A stretch of 64,000 nt of DNA from Acidobacteriota bacterium (GCA_018268715.1 JAFDVZ010000014.1:118214-182213); one strand, 5' to 3'; shown: positions 43,634 through 53,983, counted from the stretch's first letter. The notes: a model not told the origin generated them from the letters alone. Translations and numbers: made by a program.

Positions 43634-45595
43634 ATGCGCCGACTCATCACCCTGCTTCTTCTGTCACTCGCCGCCTTCGGGGCGCAGCCCGGCTGGTGGA
43701 TGACTGAGCCCATCCGTTGGGTTCAGACCAACCTTCGCCAGACCGACGCGACACTCGATGCGCGGCGCCTGGTCGCCCAGCTTGCCGACATGCGAGCGAA
43801 CGTGCTGCTCGAAGGGATGGGCGGCATCGTGGCCTATTATCCAACGCGGGTTGAATTCCACTACCCGAGTCCGGACCTTCCGCCGGGGCGCGATCTGTTT
43901 GGCGAAATCCTCAGCGAAGCGCACGCACACAGGATTCGCGTGGTGGGACGGTTCGATTTCAGCAAGACCCGTAAGGCGGTGTTCGACGCCCATCCCGAGT
44001 GGTTCTTCCGCCAGGCGAACGGCGAGCCGGTGATTTACAACGGCCTCTACTCAACCTGCATCAACGGCGGCTACTATCGCGCGCAGGCGATGAAGATCCT
44101 GGCCGAGGCGCTGGAGCGCTATGAAGTGGACGGTCTGTTCTTCAACATGTTCGGCAACCAGTCGCGCGACTATGGCGGGCGAGAGGTGGGCCTGTGCCAT
44201 TGCGACGCCTGCCGCCGCTTGTATCGCGAACGATTCGGCAAGGAAATTCCGGCGAAACCCGACGACGATTACCGGCGGTTCATGTTCGCATCATCGCGTG
44301 AAGTCGCCGCCGCGATTGGCGATCTGATCCACGCCCGACGTCCCCAGGCCGGCTATTTCAACTACATACAGGAGTACACCGACGGCGTCATGTCGGAGTC
44401 GAATACGGCGGTTGCGAGGCCCTTGCCGCTGTGGCCCTACTCGGCGAGCGACAACGTGAACCGCGCCCGCAACAGCCAGCCCGCGAAGATGGCGGTGAAC
44501 CTCAACATGCAGTTTGTCGACTACTGGTGGCGCTTCGCCACGGTTCCGGCGGGCGAGATCGCGTTGCGGTGCTGGCAGAATCTGGCCCATGGCGGGGCGT
44601 TGACGTTCGAGGTGAACGGGACGCTCGACCAGCAGGACCGGCAGGCCCTTGATACGGTGACGCCCATCTTCCGCTGGGCCGCTGAACACGAGCGCTACTA
44701 CGCGCGGCAGACCAGCGCGGCGCGCGTGCTGTTGCTGGGCGCTCCTCTCTCGAGCGGCCGCCCCTTCGACCAGGAATCCTACCGCGGCCTTTTCCGCCTT
44801 CTTAGCGAGGAGCATATTCCCTTCGCTGTCTCCGACAACATGGACTGGCTCGGACGCCGCGACTTCGACCTTGTGGTGGCGTGCGGCTGGGCCCCAGCCG
44901 CCCTGGAGCAATACGCCGCCAAGGGCGGCCGTGTGCTGATCGCGAGCGCGACGCCTCCCGAGTTCAGCGTCGTAGCAGGCTCCGCCGGCCAGGGCTCCTG
45001 GAAGGGCTATGTGCGGGTGCGCCGCCACGCCGATTTCCCCTCGCTCCGCAACACCGACCTGTTGATGCTCGACGGGCCGGTCGCGCAACTCCCGCCCGAC
45101 CCCGACGCGGCGCTGACGCTGGTTCCGCCGTCGATGATCGGACCGCCGGAGTTCGTCCACATCGACATGCGGGACACCGACACTCCGGCGATCGCCCGGC
45201 GCTCCGTAGGGAAAGGAGCGGTGACCTGGATCCCGTGGAATCTCGGCGCGCTCTACTACCGGCACAGCCTTCCCGCTCACGCCGCCCTGTTTCGCGACTC
45301 GGTGGATCGCCTGATGCCCCGCCGGCAACTGACCGCCTCCGCCCATCCGCTGGTCGAAATGACTCTGATGAAGCAGGATGGCCGGACGCTCCTGCACGTC
45401 ATCAACCTGAGCGGGCACTCCCAGACGGCCTACTTCGAAGCGATCCCCATGAGCGATATTAGCGTCCGCGTGGACGGCGTCTTCAGGACGGCGAAGTCGT
45501 TGATTCACGGGGACCTGCGCGTTCGTTCGGAGTCCGGCTCCACCGGTTTCACGATCCCCCGGCTCGGCGATTATGACCTCATCGTGCTGGAATAA
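43634..45595 (+). CDS. Exported glycoside-hydrolase-like protein (GHL6-type barrel)
   Basis: 653 residues with signal peptide 'MRRLITLLLLSLAAFGAQ'. The barrel region includes 'RLVAQLADMRANVLLEGMGG', 'RIRVVGRFDFSKTRKAVFDA' and 'EVDGLFFNMFGNQSRDYGGR' then 'CHCDACRRLY'. A beta-galactosidase trimerisation-like domain follows ('ARVLLLGAPLSSGRPFDQES'). The order resembles hypothetical glycosyl hydrolase family 6 proteins. The acid/base residue cannot be named with confidence. It is the last gene before the nif leader. Confidence 0.6.
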   Translation: MRRLITLLLLSLAAFGAQPGWWMTEPIRWVQTNLRQTDATLDARRLVAQLADMRANVLLEGMGGIVAYYPTRVEFHYPSPDLPPGRDLFGEILSEAHAHRIRVVGRFDFSKTRKAVFDAHPEWFFRQANGEPVIYNGLYSTCINGGYYRAQAMKILAEALERYEVDGLFFNMFGNQSRDYGGREVGLCHCDACRRLYRERFGKEIPAKPDDDYRRFMFASSREVAAAIGDLIHARRPQAGYFNYIQEYTDGVMSESNTAVARPLPLWPYSASDNVNRARNSQPAKMAVNLNMQFVDYWWRFATVPAGEIALRCWQNLAHGGALTFEVNGTLDQQDRQALDTVTPIFRWAAEHERYYARQTSAARVLLLGAPLSSGRPFDQESYRGLFRLLSEEHIPFAVSDNMDWLGRRDFDLVVACGWAPAALEQYAAKGGRVLIASATPPEFSVVAGSAGQGSWKGYVRVRRHADFPSLRNTDLLMLDGPVAQLPPDPDAALTLVPPSMIGPPEFVHIDMRDTDTPAIARRSVGKGAVTWIPWNLGALYYRHSLPAHAALFRDSVDRLMPRRQLTASAHPLVEMTLMKQDGRTLLHVINLSGHSQTAYFEAIPMSDISVRVDGVFRTAKSLIHGDLRVRSESGSTGFTIPRLGDYDLIVLE

Positions 45596-45684
45596 GGCAG
45601 AGCCGTCCGGGCTCACTCACGAATTCAGATATCAGGAGCCGAAACTGGCTGTTTGCTGATGCGTTCAATAAATAAGTTCAATGA

Positions 45685-45712
45685 TTGCGCATTCCGCTTT
45701 CCGTGCTATATT
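45685..45712 (+). promoter_or_regulatory. Sigma70-like promoter candidate for the nif operon
   Basis: TTGCGC at 45685-45690 and TATATT at 45707-45712 are separated by 16 bases. The -10 has five of six consensus bases and the -35 has three to four. It lies in the only AT-rich stretch of the leader and about 248 bases upstream of the nifH start, leaving a long untranslated leader. Confidence 0.4.
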
Positions 45713-45790
45713 TGACTCCGAAAGCTGGACCGCCGGCCATCCAATAGGCGCCGGTTATACACATCGGTGACAGCGTCGTCCCCCTGGGTC

Positions 45791-46784
<994 letters not shown>

Positions 46785-46823
46785 CACAGGCGCGGCACAG
46801 CGGACGAAAGGGGTCTTCAAACC

Positions 46824-48443
46824 ATGGAACTCGACATCAACAAAGTTCGCGACGAGTTGTTAGGCGCGGCGCCCAAGAAACTGGCGCGCAAGCGGGCTGA
46901 GCAGATCGTGGTGAACAAACCGTCCGAAGACGGGTCCACTCCGGAGATCAAGGCGAACGTGCGCACGACGCCCGGCGCCATCACTCAGCGCGGATGCACC
47001 TACGCCGGCTGCAAGGGCGTAGTCATCGGACCCACCCGCGACATCCTCAGCATCACGCACGGTCCGATCGGGTGCGGCTTTTATAGCTGGCTCACACGCC
47101 GCAACCAGACGCGCCCGGCCACCGATGACGACGCCAACTACATCACCTATTGCCTGAGCACCGACATGCAGGACGAGCAGATCGTGTTCGGCGGCGAGAA
47201 GAAGCTGCGCGCGGCCATCGAGGAAGCCTACGCGTTGTTCAAACCCAAGGCCATCGCCATCTTCTCCACTTGTCCGGTGGGTCTGATCGGCGACGATGTG
47301 CACGCCGTGGCCAAGGACATGAAGGAGAAGCTGGGCATCAATGTCTTCGGATTCAGTTGCGAAGGCTACAAGGGCGTCAGCCAGTCGGCCGGACACCACA
47401 TCGCCAACAATCAGCTGTTTCGTCACGTGGTGGGAACCAACGAAACGCCGCGTCCGGAGAAGTTCAAGATCAACCTGCTCGGCGAATACAACATCGGCGG
47501 CGACGCCTTCGTGCTCGAAGAGCTGTTTGAACGTTGCGGCGTCACGCTGGTCTCCACCTTCAGCGGCAATTCCACTTATGACGCGTTCGCTAACTCGCAC
47601 ATGGCGGACTTGAACTGCGTCATGTGCCATCGCTCCATCAATTACGTGGCGGAGATGATGGAAAAGAAGTTCGGCATTCCGTGGATGAAGGTCAATTTCA
47701 TCGGCGCGGAAGGCACGGCCAAATCGCTGCGCCGGATCGCGGAATACTTCGGCGACGCGGAACTGACCGCGCGCGTCGAAGAGGTGATCTCCGAGGAGAT
47801 GACCGAAGTGCTGCGCACGCAGTTCGAAGTCCGGGCGCGCTGCGAAGGCAAGACGGCCATGCTGTTTGTCGGCGGGTCCCGCGCGCACCACTACCAGATG
47901 CTGTTTTCCGAAATCGGCATCAAGACCGTGGCCGCCGGCTACGAGTTCGCCCACCGCGACGACTACGAAGGGCGGCGCGTGCTCCCCACCATTAAAGTGG
48001 ACGCCGACAGCCGTAACATCGAAGAGCTCGAAGTGGAGGTCGACGCAACCCGCTACCGCCCCCGCAAGGGTCCGGGGGAACTGGTCCAGTTGGAGGCCGC
48101 CAACATCGAGTTCAAGGACTACGTCGGCATGATGTCGGAGATGGAGGAGGGCGCGCTGGTGGTGGACGACATCTACCACTACGAGACCGAGCGCCTGATT
48201 CAGGAGCTCAAGCCCGACATCTTCTGCGCCGGCATCAAGGAGAAGTTCGCCGTACAGAAGGCGGGCATCCCGTGCAAGCAGCTGCATAGCTACGATTACG
48301 GCGGGCCGTACGCCGGTTTCCAGGGAGCCGTCAACTTCTACAAGGAAATCGACCGCATGGTGAACACGCGCGTTCTCAAGTACGCGCGCGCCCCGTGGCA
48401 GGAAAGCAGCGCTTCGGCGGAAGCCGAGGCCGTGGCGGTCTAG
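46824..48443 (+). CDS. nifD: Nitrogenase molybdenum-iron protein alpha chain NifD
   Basis: 539 residues. P-cluster ligands Cys58 ('RGCTYAGCKG'), Cys84 ('HGPIGCGFYSW') and Cys150 ('FSTCPVGLIGDD') are present. FeMo-cofactor ligands Cys268 ('VMCHRSINYV') and His488 ('KQLHSYDYGGPY') and the catalytic-site His191 ('SQSAGHHIANN') are also present. The protein is about 50 residues longer than the proteobacterial form. The extra part lies near residues 390-435, before 'DYVGMMSEMEEGALVVDDIY', as in nitrogenases of clostridia and green sulfur bacteria. All elements of a Mo-nitrogenase are intact. ATG 46824 follows AAAGGGG. Confidence 0.97.
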   Translation: MELDINKVRDELLGAAPKKLARKRAEQIVVNKPSEDGSTPEIKANVRTTPGAITQRGCTYAGCKGVVIGPTRDILSITHGPIGCGFYSWLTRRNQTRPATDDDANYITYCLSTDMQDEQIVFGGEKKLRAAIEEAYALFKPKAIAIFSTCPVGLIGDDVHAVAKDMKEKLGINVFGFSCEGYKGVSQSAGHHIANNQLFRHVVGTNETPRPEKFKINLLGEYNIGGDAFVLEELFERCGVTLVSTFSGNSTYDAFANSHMADLNCVMCHRSINYVAEMMEKKFGIPWMKVNFIGAEGTAKSLRRIAEYFGDAELTARVEEVISEEMTEVLRTQFEVRARCEGKTAMLFVGGSRAHHYQMLFSEIGIKTVAAGYEFAHRDDYEGRRVLPTIKVDADSRNIEELEVEVDATRYRPRKGPGELVQLEAANIEFKDYVGMMSEMEEGALVVDDIYHYETERLIQELKPDIFCAGIKEKFAVQKAGIPCKQLHSYDYGGPYAGFQGAVNFYKEIDRMVNTRVLKYARAPWQESSASAEAEAVAV

Positions 48444-48525
48444 ACCGCGTCCGCAAAGGTTGGCGGAAGGAACCCGGCGCGCTCCGGCGCGAACGCCGCG
48501 CCCGAAGTGTATCCTCGCCCGCCAG

Positions 48526-48543
48526 CCTGGTGTCCGAACCAGG
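48526..48543 (+). promoter_or_regulatory. Hairpin overlapping the nifK ribosome-binding site
   Basis: CCTGGT (48526-48531) pairs perfectly with ACCAGG (48538-48543) around a 6-base loop. The nifK Shine-Dalgarno AGGAG (48541-48545) lies half inside the 3' arm. Formation would hide it; a ribosome arriving from nifD would not reach it because nifD stops at 48443. A second GC-rich imperfect stem lies upstream around 48474-48502. Confidence 0.5.
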
Positions 48544-48552
48544 AGAATCACC

Positions 48553-49935
48553 ATGTTGCTACGGCATACCAGCGCGGACGTCATGGAACGCTCCGCATTG
48601 ACCATCAATCCGGCCAAAACGTGCCAGCCAATCGGGGCCATGTATGCCGCCCTTGGAGTCCACAACTGTTTGCCGCACAGCCACGGATCGCAGGGCTGCT
48701 GCTCCTATCACCGCAGCACCCTTACGCGTCATTACAAGGAGCCTGTCATGGCCGCCACCAGTTCCTTCACCGAAGGCGCGGCGGTGTTCGGCGGACAGGC
48801 CAACCTGCTGGCGGCCATCTCGAACATCTTCGCCCTGTATAACCCGGACGTGATCGCCATCCACACCACCTGCCTGTCGGAGACCATCGGCGACGACATG
48901 GTGCAGGTGATCGCCAAGGCCAAATCGGAAGGCAAGGTCCCGGAAGGCAAGCACGTTATCCACGCCAACACGCCCAGCTACGTGGGATCGCACGTGACCG
49001 GCTTCGCCAACATGACCAAGGCCCTGGTGAAGTACTTCGCGGAGACCTCCGGCCACCGGAACCGCCAGGTGAACATCCTGCCCGGCTGGGTGGAGCCCAG
49101 CGACATGCGGGAATTGCGGCGGCTTGCCCGGGTGATGGGCGTTCACGTCAACATGTATCCGGACACTTCGGACGTGCTCGACGCGCCCCACACCGGGGAA
49201 CACGAGTTCTTCCCCCGTGGCGGCTCCACGGTGGCCGAGATCCGGCATTCGGGCGACGCCATGTCGACGCTCGCGCTAGGACCGTTCGCCTCCGAACCGG
49301 CCGCCCGCGCGCTGGAGGAAAAGTGCGAGGTTCCGGCCGAGGTGCTGGACCTGCCCATCGGGCTGCTGGCCACCGACCGTTTCATCGACGGTCTGCGCCA
49401 CCGCGCCGGAGTGCGCGTTCCCGCGCCCATCACCGACGATCGCGGCCGCCTGGTGGACCTCATCTCCGACATGCACCAGTATTTTTACCGGAAACGCGTG
49501 GCGCTGTTCGGAGACCCCGACCAACTGGCGCCGCTCGCCGAATTTCTGGTCACCATGGACATGCGTCCCGTCTACATCGTCACCGGCACGCCAGGCAAGC
49601 GCTTCGAAACGCGCATCCGGGACCTGGTGGCGGACGCCGTGCCCGAAGTGCAGGTTCGCCAGGGCGCGCAGGCGGACATGTTCCTGCTGCACCAGTGGAT
49701 CAAGCGCGAAGGCGTCGATCTGCTGATCGGCAACTCCTACGGCAAGTACATCGCTCGCGACGAAAACATCCCGTTCGTCCGTTTCGGATTCCCGATCCTC
49801 GACCGTGTCGGCCACTCCTATTTCCCGAACGTCGGCTATGCGGGCGCGATGCGGCTGGCCGAAAAGATCCTGAACGCCTTCATGGACCGTCAGGATCGGG
49901 AGGCCAAGGAGGAAGCGTTCGAATTGACGATGTAA
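48553..49935 (+). CDS. nifK: Nitrogenase molybdenum-iron protein beta chain NifK
   Basis: 460 residues from ATG 48553 with AGGAG eight bases upstream. Earlier in-frame starts at 48460 add a non-homologous arginine-rich stretch and are rejected. The P-cluster ligands are Cys24 ('AKTCQPIGAMYAALG'), Cys49 ('HGSQGCCSYHRS') and Cys107 ('HTTCLSETIGDD'). The first of these is close to the N-terminus, so the roughly 50-residue N-terminal extension of Azotobacter-type NifK is missing. This matches the long NifD. Together they form the alpha2-beta2 dinitrogenase. It follows nifD by 109 bases with a hairpin at the ribosome site. Confidence 0.97.
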   Translation: MLLRHTSADVMERSALTINPAKTCQPIGAMYAALGVHNCLPHSHGSQGCCSYHRSTLTRHYKEPVMAATSSFTEGAAVFGGQANLLAAISNIFALYNPDVIAIHTTCLSETIGDDMVQVIAKAKSEGKVPEGKHVIHANTPSYVGSHVTGFANMTKALVKYFAETSGHRNRQVNILPGWVEPSDMRELRRLARVMGVHVNMYPDTSDVLDAPHTGEHEFFPRGGSTVAEIRHSGDAMSTLALGPFASEPAARALEEKCEVPAEVLDLPIGLLATDRFIDGLRHRAGVRVPAPITDDRGRLVDLISDMHQYFYRKRVALFGDPDQLAPLAEFLVTMDMRPVYIVTGTPGKRFETRIRDLVADAVPEVQVRQGAQADMFLLHQWIKREGVDLLIGNSYGKYIARDENIPFVRFGFPILDRVGHSYFPNVGYAGAMRLAEKILNAFMDRQDREAKEEAFELTM

Positions 49936-49961
49936 GGCCGTGAGAGCCATCAGGGGGGCGT

Positions 49962-51326
49962 ATGCACATACTCGAAGAACGTCAACGACAGGTGCATCGT
50001 AAGGGCTCAGAGCCTTTCGATCTGGACTGTAACAAGCAGAGCGCCGCTGGTTCGGTGAGCCAGCGCGCCTGCGTATTCTGCGGATCGCGCGTGGTGCTCT
50101 ATCCGATCGCCGACGCGTTACATCTGGTGCACGGGCCCATCGGCTGCGCGTCCTACACCTGGGACATTCGGGGCGCGCTGTCTTCCGGGCCGCAACTGCA
50201 CCGCAACAGCTTCTGCACGGACCTCAAGGAGCTGGACGTCATTCAAGGCGGCGAAAAGAAGCTGCACAAGGCGTTGACTCAACTCATCGTCGAGCATCAG
50301 CCCAAGGCCGCCTTCGTGTATTCCACCTGTATTGTCGGCGTCATCGGCGACGACGTGGAGGCCGTGTGCAGGCAGATCAGCGCCGAACAGGGGATTCCGG
50401 TGCTGCCGGTGCATTCGGAAGGCTTCAAGGGCACCAAGCGCGACGGCTACCGCGCCGCCTGCGAGGCGCTGCTGAAGCTGGTGGGGACGGGCGATCCGTC
50501 CGGCGTCTCCAAGGCCAGCATCAACATCCTGGGCGACTTCAACCTGGCCGGCGAAGTCTGGATGATCCGCAAGTATTACGAACGGATGGGTCTCGAAGTG
50601 ACCGCCACCATCACCGGAGACGGCCGCGTCGACGACATCCGTCGGGCGCACGGAGCGGCGCTGAATCTGGTGCAGTGCTCCGGCTCGATGATGCACCTGG
50701 CCAAGGTCATGAAGGATCGCTACGGCATCCCATTCCGCAAGGTTTCCTACTTCGGAATCGAGGACATGTCGCAGGCGCTCTACGACACGGCGGCGCATTT
50801 CGCGGGCGTCGTCCCGGGCATTCAGGAGCGGACCGTCGAACTGGTGCGTGGCGAACTGCAGTACATCCTGCCGGAGATCGCCGAGTACCGGAAGCGGCTC
50901 GCCGGCAAAAAGGCGGCCATCTACGTGGGCGGGGCGTTCAAGGCGTTCTCCCTGGTGCGGGCGCTGCGGCATCTCGGAATGGACACCGTCATGGTGGGTT
51001 CGCAGACCGGCCTCAAGGAAGATTACGAAGAGCTGCGGGAGCTCTGCGACGAAGGCGCCATCATCGTCGACGACTCGAATCCTCTCGAACTCTCGTCCTT
51101 CCTCAGCGAGCGCCAGGTGGACCTGTTCATCGGCGGCGTGAAGGAGCGTCCCATCGCCTACAAGCTGGGGATCGGCTTCTGCGATCACAACCATGAGCGC
51201 AAGCTGGCCCTGGCCGGATTCGAAGGGATGCTGAACTTCGCCCGTGAAGTCTACGGCACAGTGGCGAGCCCGGTATGGCGGCTGACGCCCCGCGGCAGCG
51301 CCAGGGAGGCGGCCCCATGCCGGTAG
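49962..51326 (+). CDS. nifE: FeMo-cofactor assembly scaffold NifE
   Basis: 454 residues, homologous to NifD. It contains 'SQRACVFCGSRVVLYPIADA', 'HGPIGCASYTWDIRGALSSG', 'FVYSTCIVGVIGDDVEAVCR' and 'PVHSEGFKGTKRDGYRAACE'. The cofactor-anchoring Cys of the 'LNLVQCSGSMMHLAKVM' block is retained. With NifN it forms the tetramer on which the NifB product is matured with Mo and homocitrate. ATG 49962 follows GGGGGG. It overlaps nifN by 10 bases. Confidence 0.95.
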   Translation: MHILEERQRQVHRKGSEPFDLDCNKQSAAGSVSQRACVFCGSRVVLYPIADALHLVHGPIGCASYTWDIRGALSSGPQLHRNSFCTDLKELDVIQGGEKKLHKALTQLIVEHQPKAAFVYSTCIVGVIGDDVEAVCRQISAEQGIPVLPVHSEGFKGTKRDGYRAACEALLKLVGTGDPSGVSKASINILGDFNLAGEVWMIRKYYERMGLEVTATITGDGRVDDIRRAHGAALNLVQCSGSMMHLAKVMKDRYGIPFRKVSYFGIEDMSQALYDTAAHFAGVVPGIQERTVELVRGELQYILPEIAEYRKRLAGKKAAIYVGGAFKAFSLVRALRHLGMDTVMVGSQTGLKEDYEELRELCDEGAIIVDDSNPLELSSFLSERQVDLFIGGVKERPIAYKLGIGFCDHNHERKLALAGFEGMLNFAREVYGTVASPVWRLTPRGSAREAAPCR

Positions 51327-52663
51327 CCGAACCCTTCGTTTCCACCCGCAACCCCTGCAAGGCCTGCTCGCCGCTGGGCGCGTGTCTGGCGTTTCGCGGC
51401 ATCGAAGGCGCGGTGCCGTTCCTGCACGGTTCCCAGGGCTGCGCCACCTACATCCGCCGCTACCTGATCTCCCACTTCCGGGAGCCCATGGACGTGGCGG
51501 CGTCGAGCTTCAGCGAATCGTCCACCGTATTCGGCGGCGGCGACAAGCTGCGGCGCGGCCTCGACAACGTATCGCGCCAATACCAGCCGCGGATGATCGG
51601 CATCGCTACGACGTGTCTGGTGGAGACCATCGGCGAAGACGTGAAGATGCTGCTCAACGACTACCATCCGGCGGCCGAGCCCGCGCCGGACCTGGTGCAC
51701 GTCTCCACGCCCAGCTATCGCGGAACCCATGTCGACGGTTTCCACGCCGCCGTCCGAGCCGTGGTGGGCCAGCTGGCCGAAGCCGGCGAACCGACCTCGT
51801 CTGTCAATCTGTTCCCGGGCGCTGTCTCTCCGGCCGACCTCCGTCACCTGAAGGAGATCGCCTCCGCGTTCTCGCTGGACGTCGCCATCCTGCCCGACTA
51901 TTCCGACACGCTCGACGGCGCGCAGTTGGAGGAATACCGCAAGATCCCGGAAGGCGGCACGCCGCTGGCTTCGATTCGCGCGATGGGCCGGGCGGCGGTC
52001 AGCATCGAATTCGGCAGGACGCTCGAAGGCTCGGCCACCGGCGCGGCGGAGCTGGAACGTAAGTTCGGCATCGCGCGAAAAACGCTCGGTTGGCCGGTCG
52101 GCGTCGTCGAAAGCGACCGCTTCTTCTCCGAGCTGTCGGCAATCTCCGGACGCCCCGTGCCGCAGATCTTCGTCCGCGAGCGCGGCCGTCTGGTCGATTC
52201 CTATGTGGACGCCCACAAGTACGTCTTCGGCAAGCGAGCCATCGTCTATGGCGAAGAGGACTTGGTGGTGGGGCTCGCCGCCTTCCTCTCCGAGATCGGG
52301 ATTCAGCCCGTCCTGTGCGCCTCCGGTGGGCAAAGCGGGAGGCTCGAGGCTGCCGTCGCCGCCGTCACCGCCAGTTCCGTCGGCCCCGTCCTGGCTCGCG
52401 GGAACCTGGACTTCGCGGCGGTCCGCGAACTCGCCCTCGAAATGAAGCCGGATTTCATGATCGGAGGCAGCAAGGGCTACTCGATAGCCCGTGAACTCGA
52501 CATTCCGTTAATTCGTGTAGGATTTCCGATCCACGATCGCATCGGGGGCCAACGCATACTCCATCTCGGCTACCGCGGCGCGCAACAGTTGTTCGACGCG
52601 GTGACGAACACCCTGCTGGCCCGAGCGCAGGACCGCTCGCCGGTGGGCTACAGCTATCTCTAG
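51317..52663 (+). CDS. nifN: FeMo-cofactor assembly scaffold NifN
   Basis: 448 residues from ATG 51317, which lies inside the last codons of nifE. A NifK relative with 'NPCKACSPLGACLAFRGIEG', 'LHGSQGCATYIRRYLISHFR' and 'ATTCLVETIGEDVKMLLNDY'. The 'LIRVGFPIHDRIGGQRILHL' block is the NifK/NifN C-terminal signature. It is not fused to NifB. It pairs with NifE. The 10-base overlap with nifE suggests translational coupling that keeps the two at equal levels. Confidence 0.94.
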   Translation: MPVAEPFVSTRNPCKACSPLGACLAFRGIEGAVPFLHGSQGCATYIRRYLISHFREPMDVAASSFSESSTVFGGGDKLRRGLDNVSRQYQPRMIGIATTCLVETIGEDVKMLLNDYHPAAEPAPDLVHVSTPSYRGTHVDGFHAAVRAVVGQLAEAGEPTSSVNLFPGAVSPADLRHLKEIASAFSLDVAILPDYSDTLDGAQLEEYRKIPEGGTPLASIRAMGRAAVSIEFGRTLEGSATGAAELERKFGIARKTLGWPVGVVESDRFFSELSAISGRPVPQIFVRERGRLVDSYVDAHKYVFGKRAIVYGEEDLVVGLAAFLSEIGIQPVLCASGGQSGRLEAAVAAVTASSVGPVLARGNLDFAAVRELALEMKPDFMIGGSKGYSIARELDIPLIRVGFPIHDRIGGQRILHLGYRGAQQLFDAVTNTLLARAQDRSPVGYSYL

Positions 52664-52678
52664 CTGAAAGGGACGACC

Positions 52679-53947
52679 GTGCAACTGGACCTCACACAAC
52701 ACCCCTGTTTCAACGCCGAAGCGCGCCACAGCGCGGCTCGTATCCACCTGCCCGTCGCGCCTCGCTGCAACGTGCAGTGCAACTTCTGCGACCGGCAGTA
52801 CGACTGCATTAATGAAAGCCGCCCGGGCGTGACCAGCGCGGTGCTCACGCCCCGGCAGGCGCTCCATTATCTCGACCGCGCCATGGAGAAAGTGGAAGCG
52901 ATCAAAGTGGTGGGCATCGCCGGGCCGGGCGACCCGTTCGCCAGCGCCGAGGAAACCATCGAAACCATGCGCCTGGTCCGCGAGCGCTACCCGGAGATGT
53001 TGCTGTGCGTCGCGAGCAACGGCCTGGAAACCGCGCTCTGGGCCAGGGAACTCGCCGAAATTCAGGTGAGCCACGTCACCATCACGGTGAACGCGGTGGA
53101 CCCTGAAATCGGGGCGAAAATCTACTCCTGGATTCGATTCGGCCCGCGCCTGTTGCGCGGCGTGGACGGCGCGCGGGCGCTGCTCGAGCGGCAACGCGAA
53201 GCGGTCTCGGAACTGTCCCGCCGCGGCGTGACGGTGAAAGTGAACACCATCGCCATGCCCGGCGTCAACGACCATCACGTGGCCGACGTCGCGCGTGAAA
53301 TGGCCTCCCTCGGCGCCGACATCATGAACTGCATTCCCATGTACCCGGTGGCGGGCACGCCTTTTGAGAGCCTGGGCGAGATGCCGCCCGGCAAAATGGC
53401 GGAATTGCGCCGCGAAACCGGCAAACACCTGCCCCAGATGCTGCACTGCACGCGCTGCCGGGCCGACGCCGCCGGAATGCTGGGAGAGGCGCAATCGCCG
53501 GAACTGGTCGAGTTGCTGCGCACCACCGCGGCCGGACCGATGAACCCGGGCGAGCGCCGGCCCTACGCCGCGGTGGCCAGCCAGGAAGGGATGCTGATCA
53601 ACCAGCACGTCGGCGAGGCGTCCCGGTTCTGGATCTTCGAACCGCGTCCGGACGGCCCTCCGAATCTGGTGGAGTCCCGCGAGGCGCCGGAAGCCGGCAC
53701 GGGCGCCACCCGCTGGTACGATCTGGCGGAGATGTTGGGCGACTGCGCCGTGGTCTTCGCCAGCGGCGTGGGACAGACGCCCCGCCGGATCCTGGAACGT
53801 TCCGGAGTCCGCGTGGTGGAGGCGGTCGGATTGGCGAACGAAGCGGTGGACGCCTGGGGGCGCACGGGCGAGTTGCCGCGTGGAATGCAACGTTTGTTCC
53901 AGGGTTGCGGCCGGGGCTGCTCGGGACCGGGCGGCGGCTGCGCGTAG
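52679..53947 (+). CDS. nifB: NifB radical-SAM FeMo-cofactor precursor synthase with C-terminal NifX-like domain
   Basis: 422 residues from GTG 52679 with AAAGGGA upstream. The radical-SAM triad is Cys30, Cys34 and Cys37 in 'VAPRCNVQCNFCDRQYDC', with further NifB cysteines in 'MLHCTRCRADAAG' for auxiliary clusters. The domain of residues 295-400 ('YAAVASQEGMLINQHVGEAS') is a NifX/NafY-type cofactor-binding domain that carries the precursor to NifEN. The tail 'QGCGRGCSGPGGGCA' is Cys/Gly rich. It makes the carbide-containing 8Fe core using SAM. No separate nifX gene is present. Confidence 0.95.
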   Translation: MQLDLTQHPCFNAEARHSAARIHLPVAPRCNVQCNFCDRQYDCINESRPGVTSAVLTPRQALHYLDRAMEKVEAIKVVGIAGPGDPFASAEETIETMRLVRERYPEMLLCVASNGLETALWARELAEIQVSHVTITVNAVDPEIGAKIYSWIRFGPRLLRGVDGARALLERQREAVSELSRRGVTVKVNTIAMPGVNDHHVADVAREMASLGADIMNCIPMYPVAGTPFESLGEMPPGKMAELRRETGKHLPQMLHCTRCRADAAGMLGEAQSPELVELLRTTAAGPMNPGERRPYAAVASQEGMLINQHVGEASRFWIFEPRPDGPPNLVESREAPEAGTGATRWYDLAEMLGDCAVVFASGVGQTPRRILERSGVRVVEAVGLANEAVDAWGRTGELPRGMQRLFQGCGRGCSGPGGGCA

Positions 53948-53983
53948 GGGTCGATAGCTTCAGATACCCAAAGGAGAAGGGTC

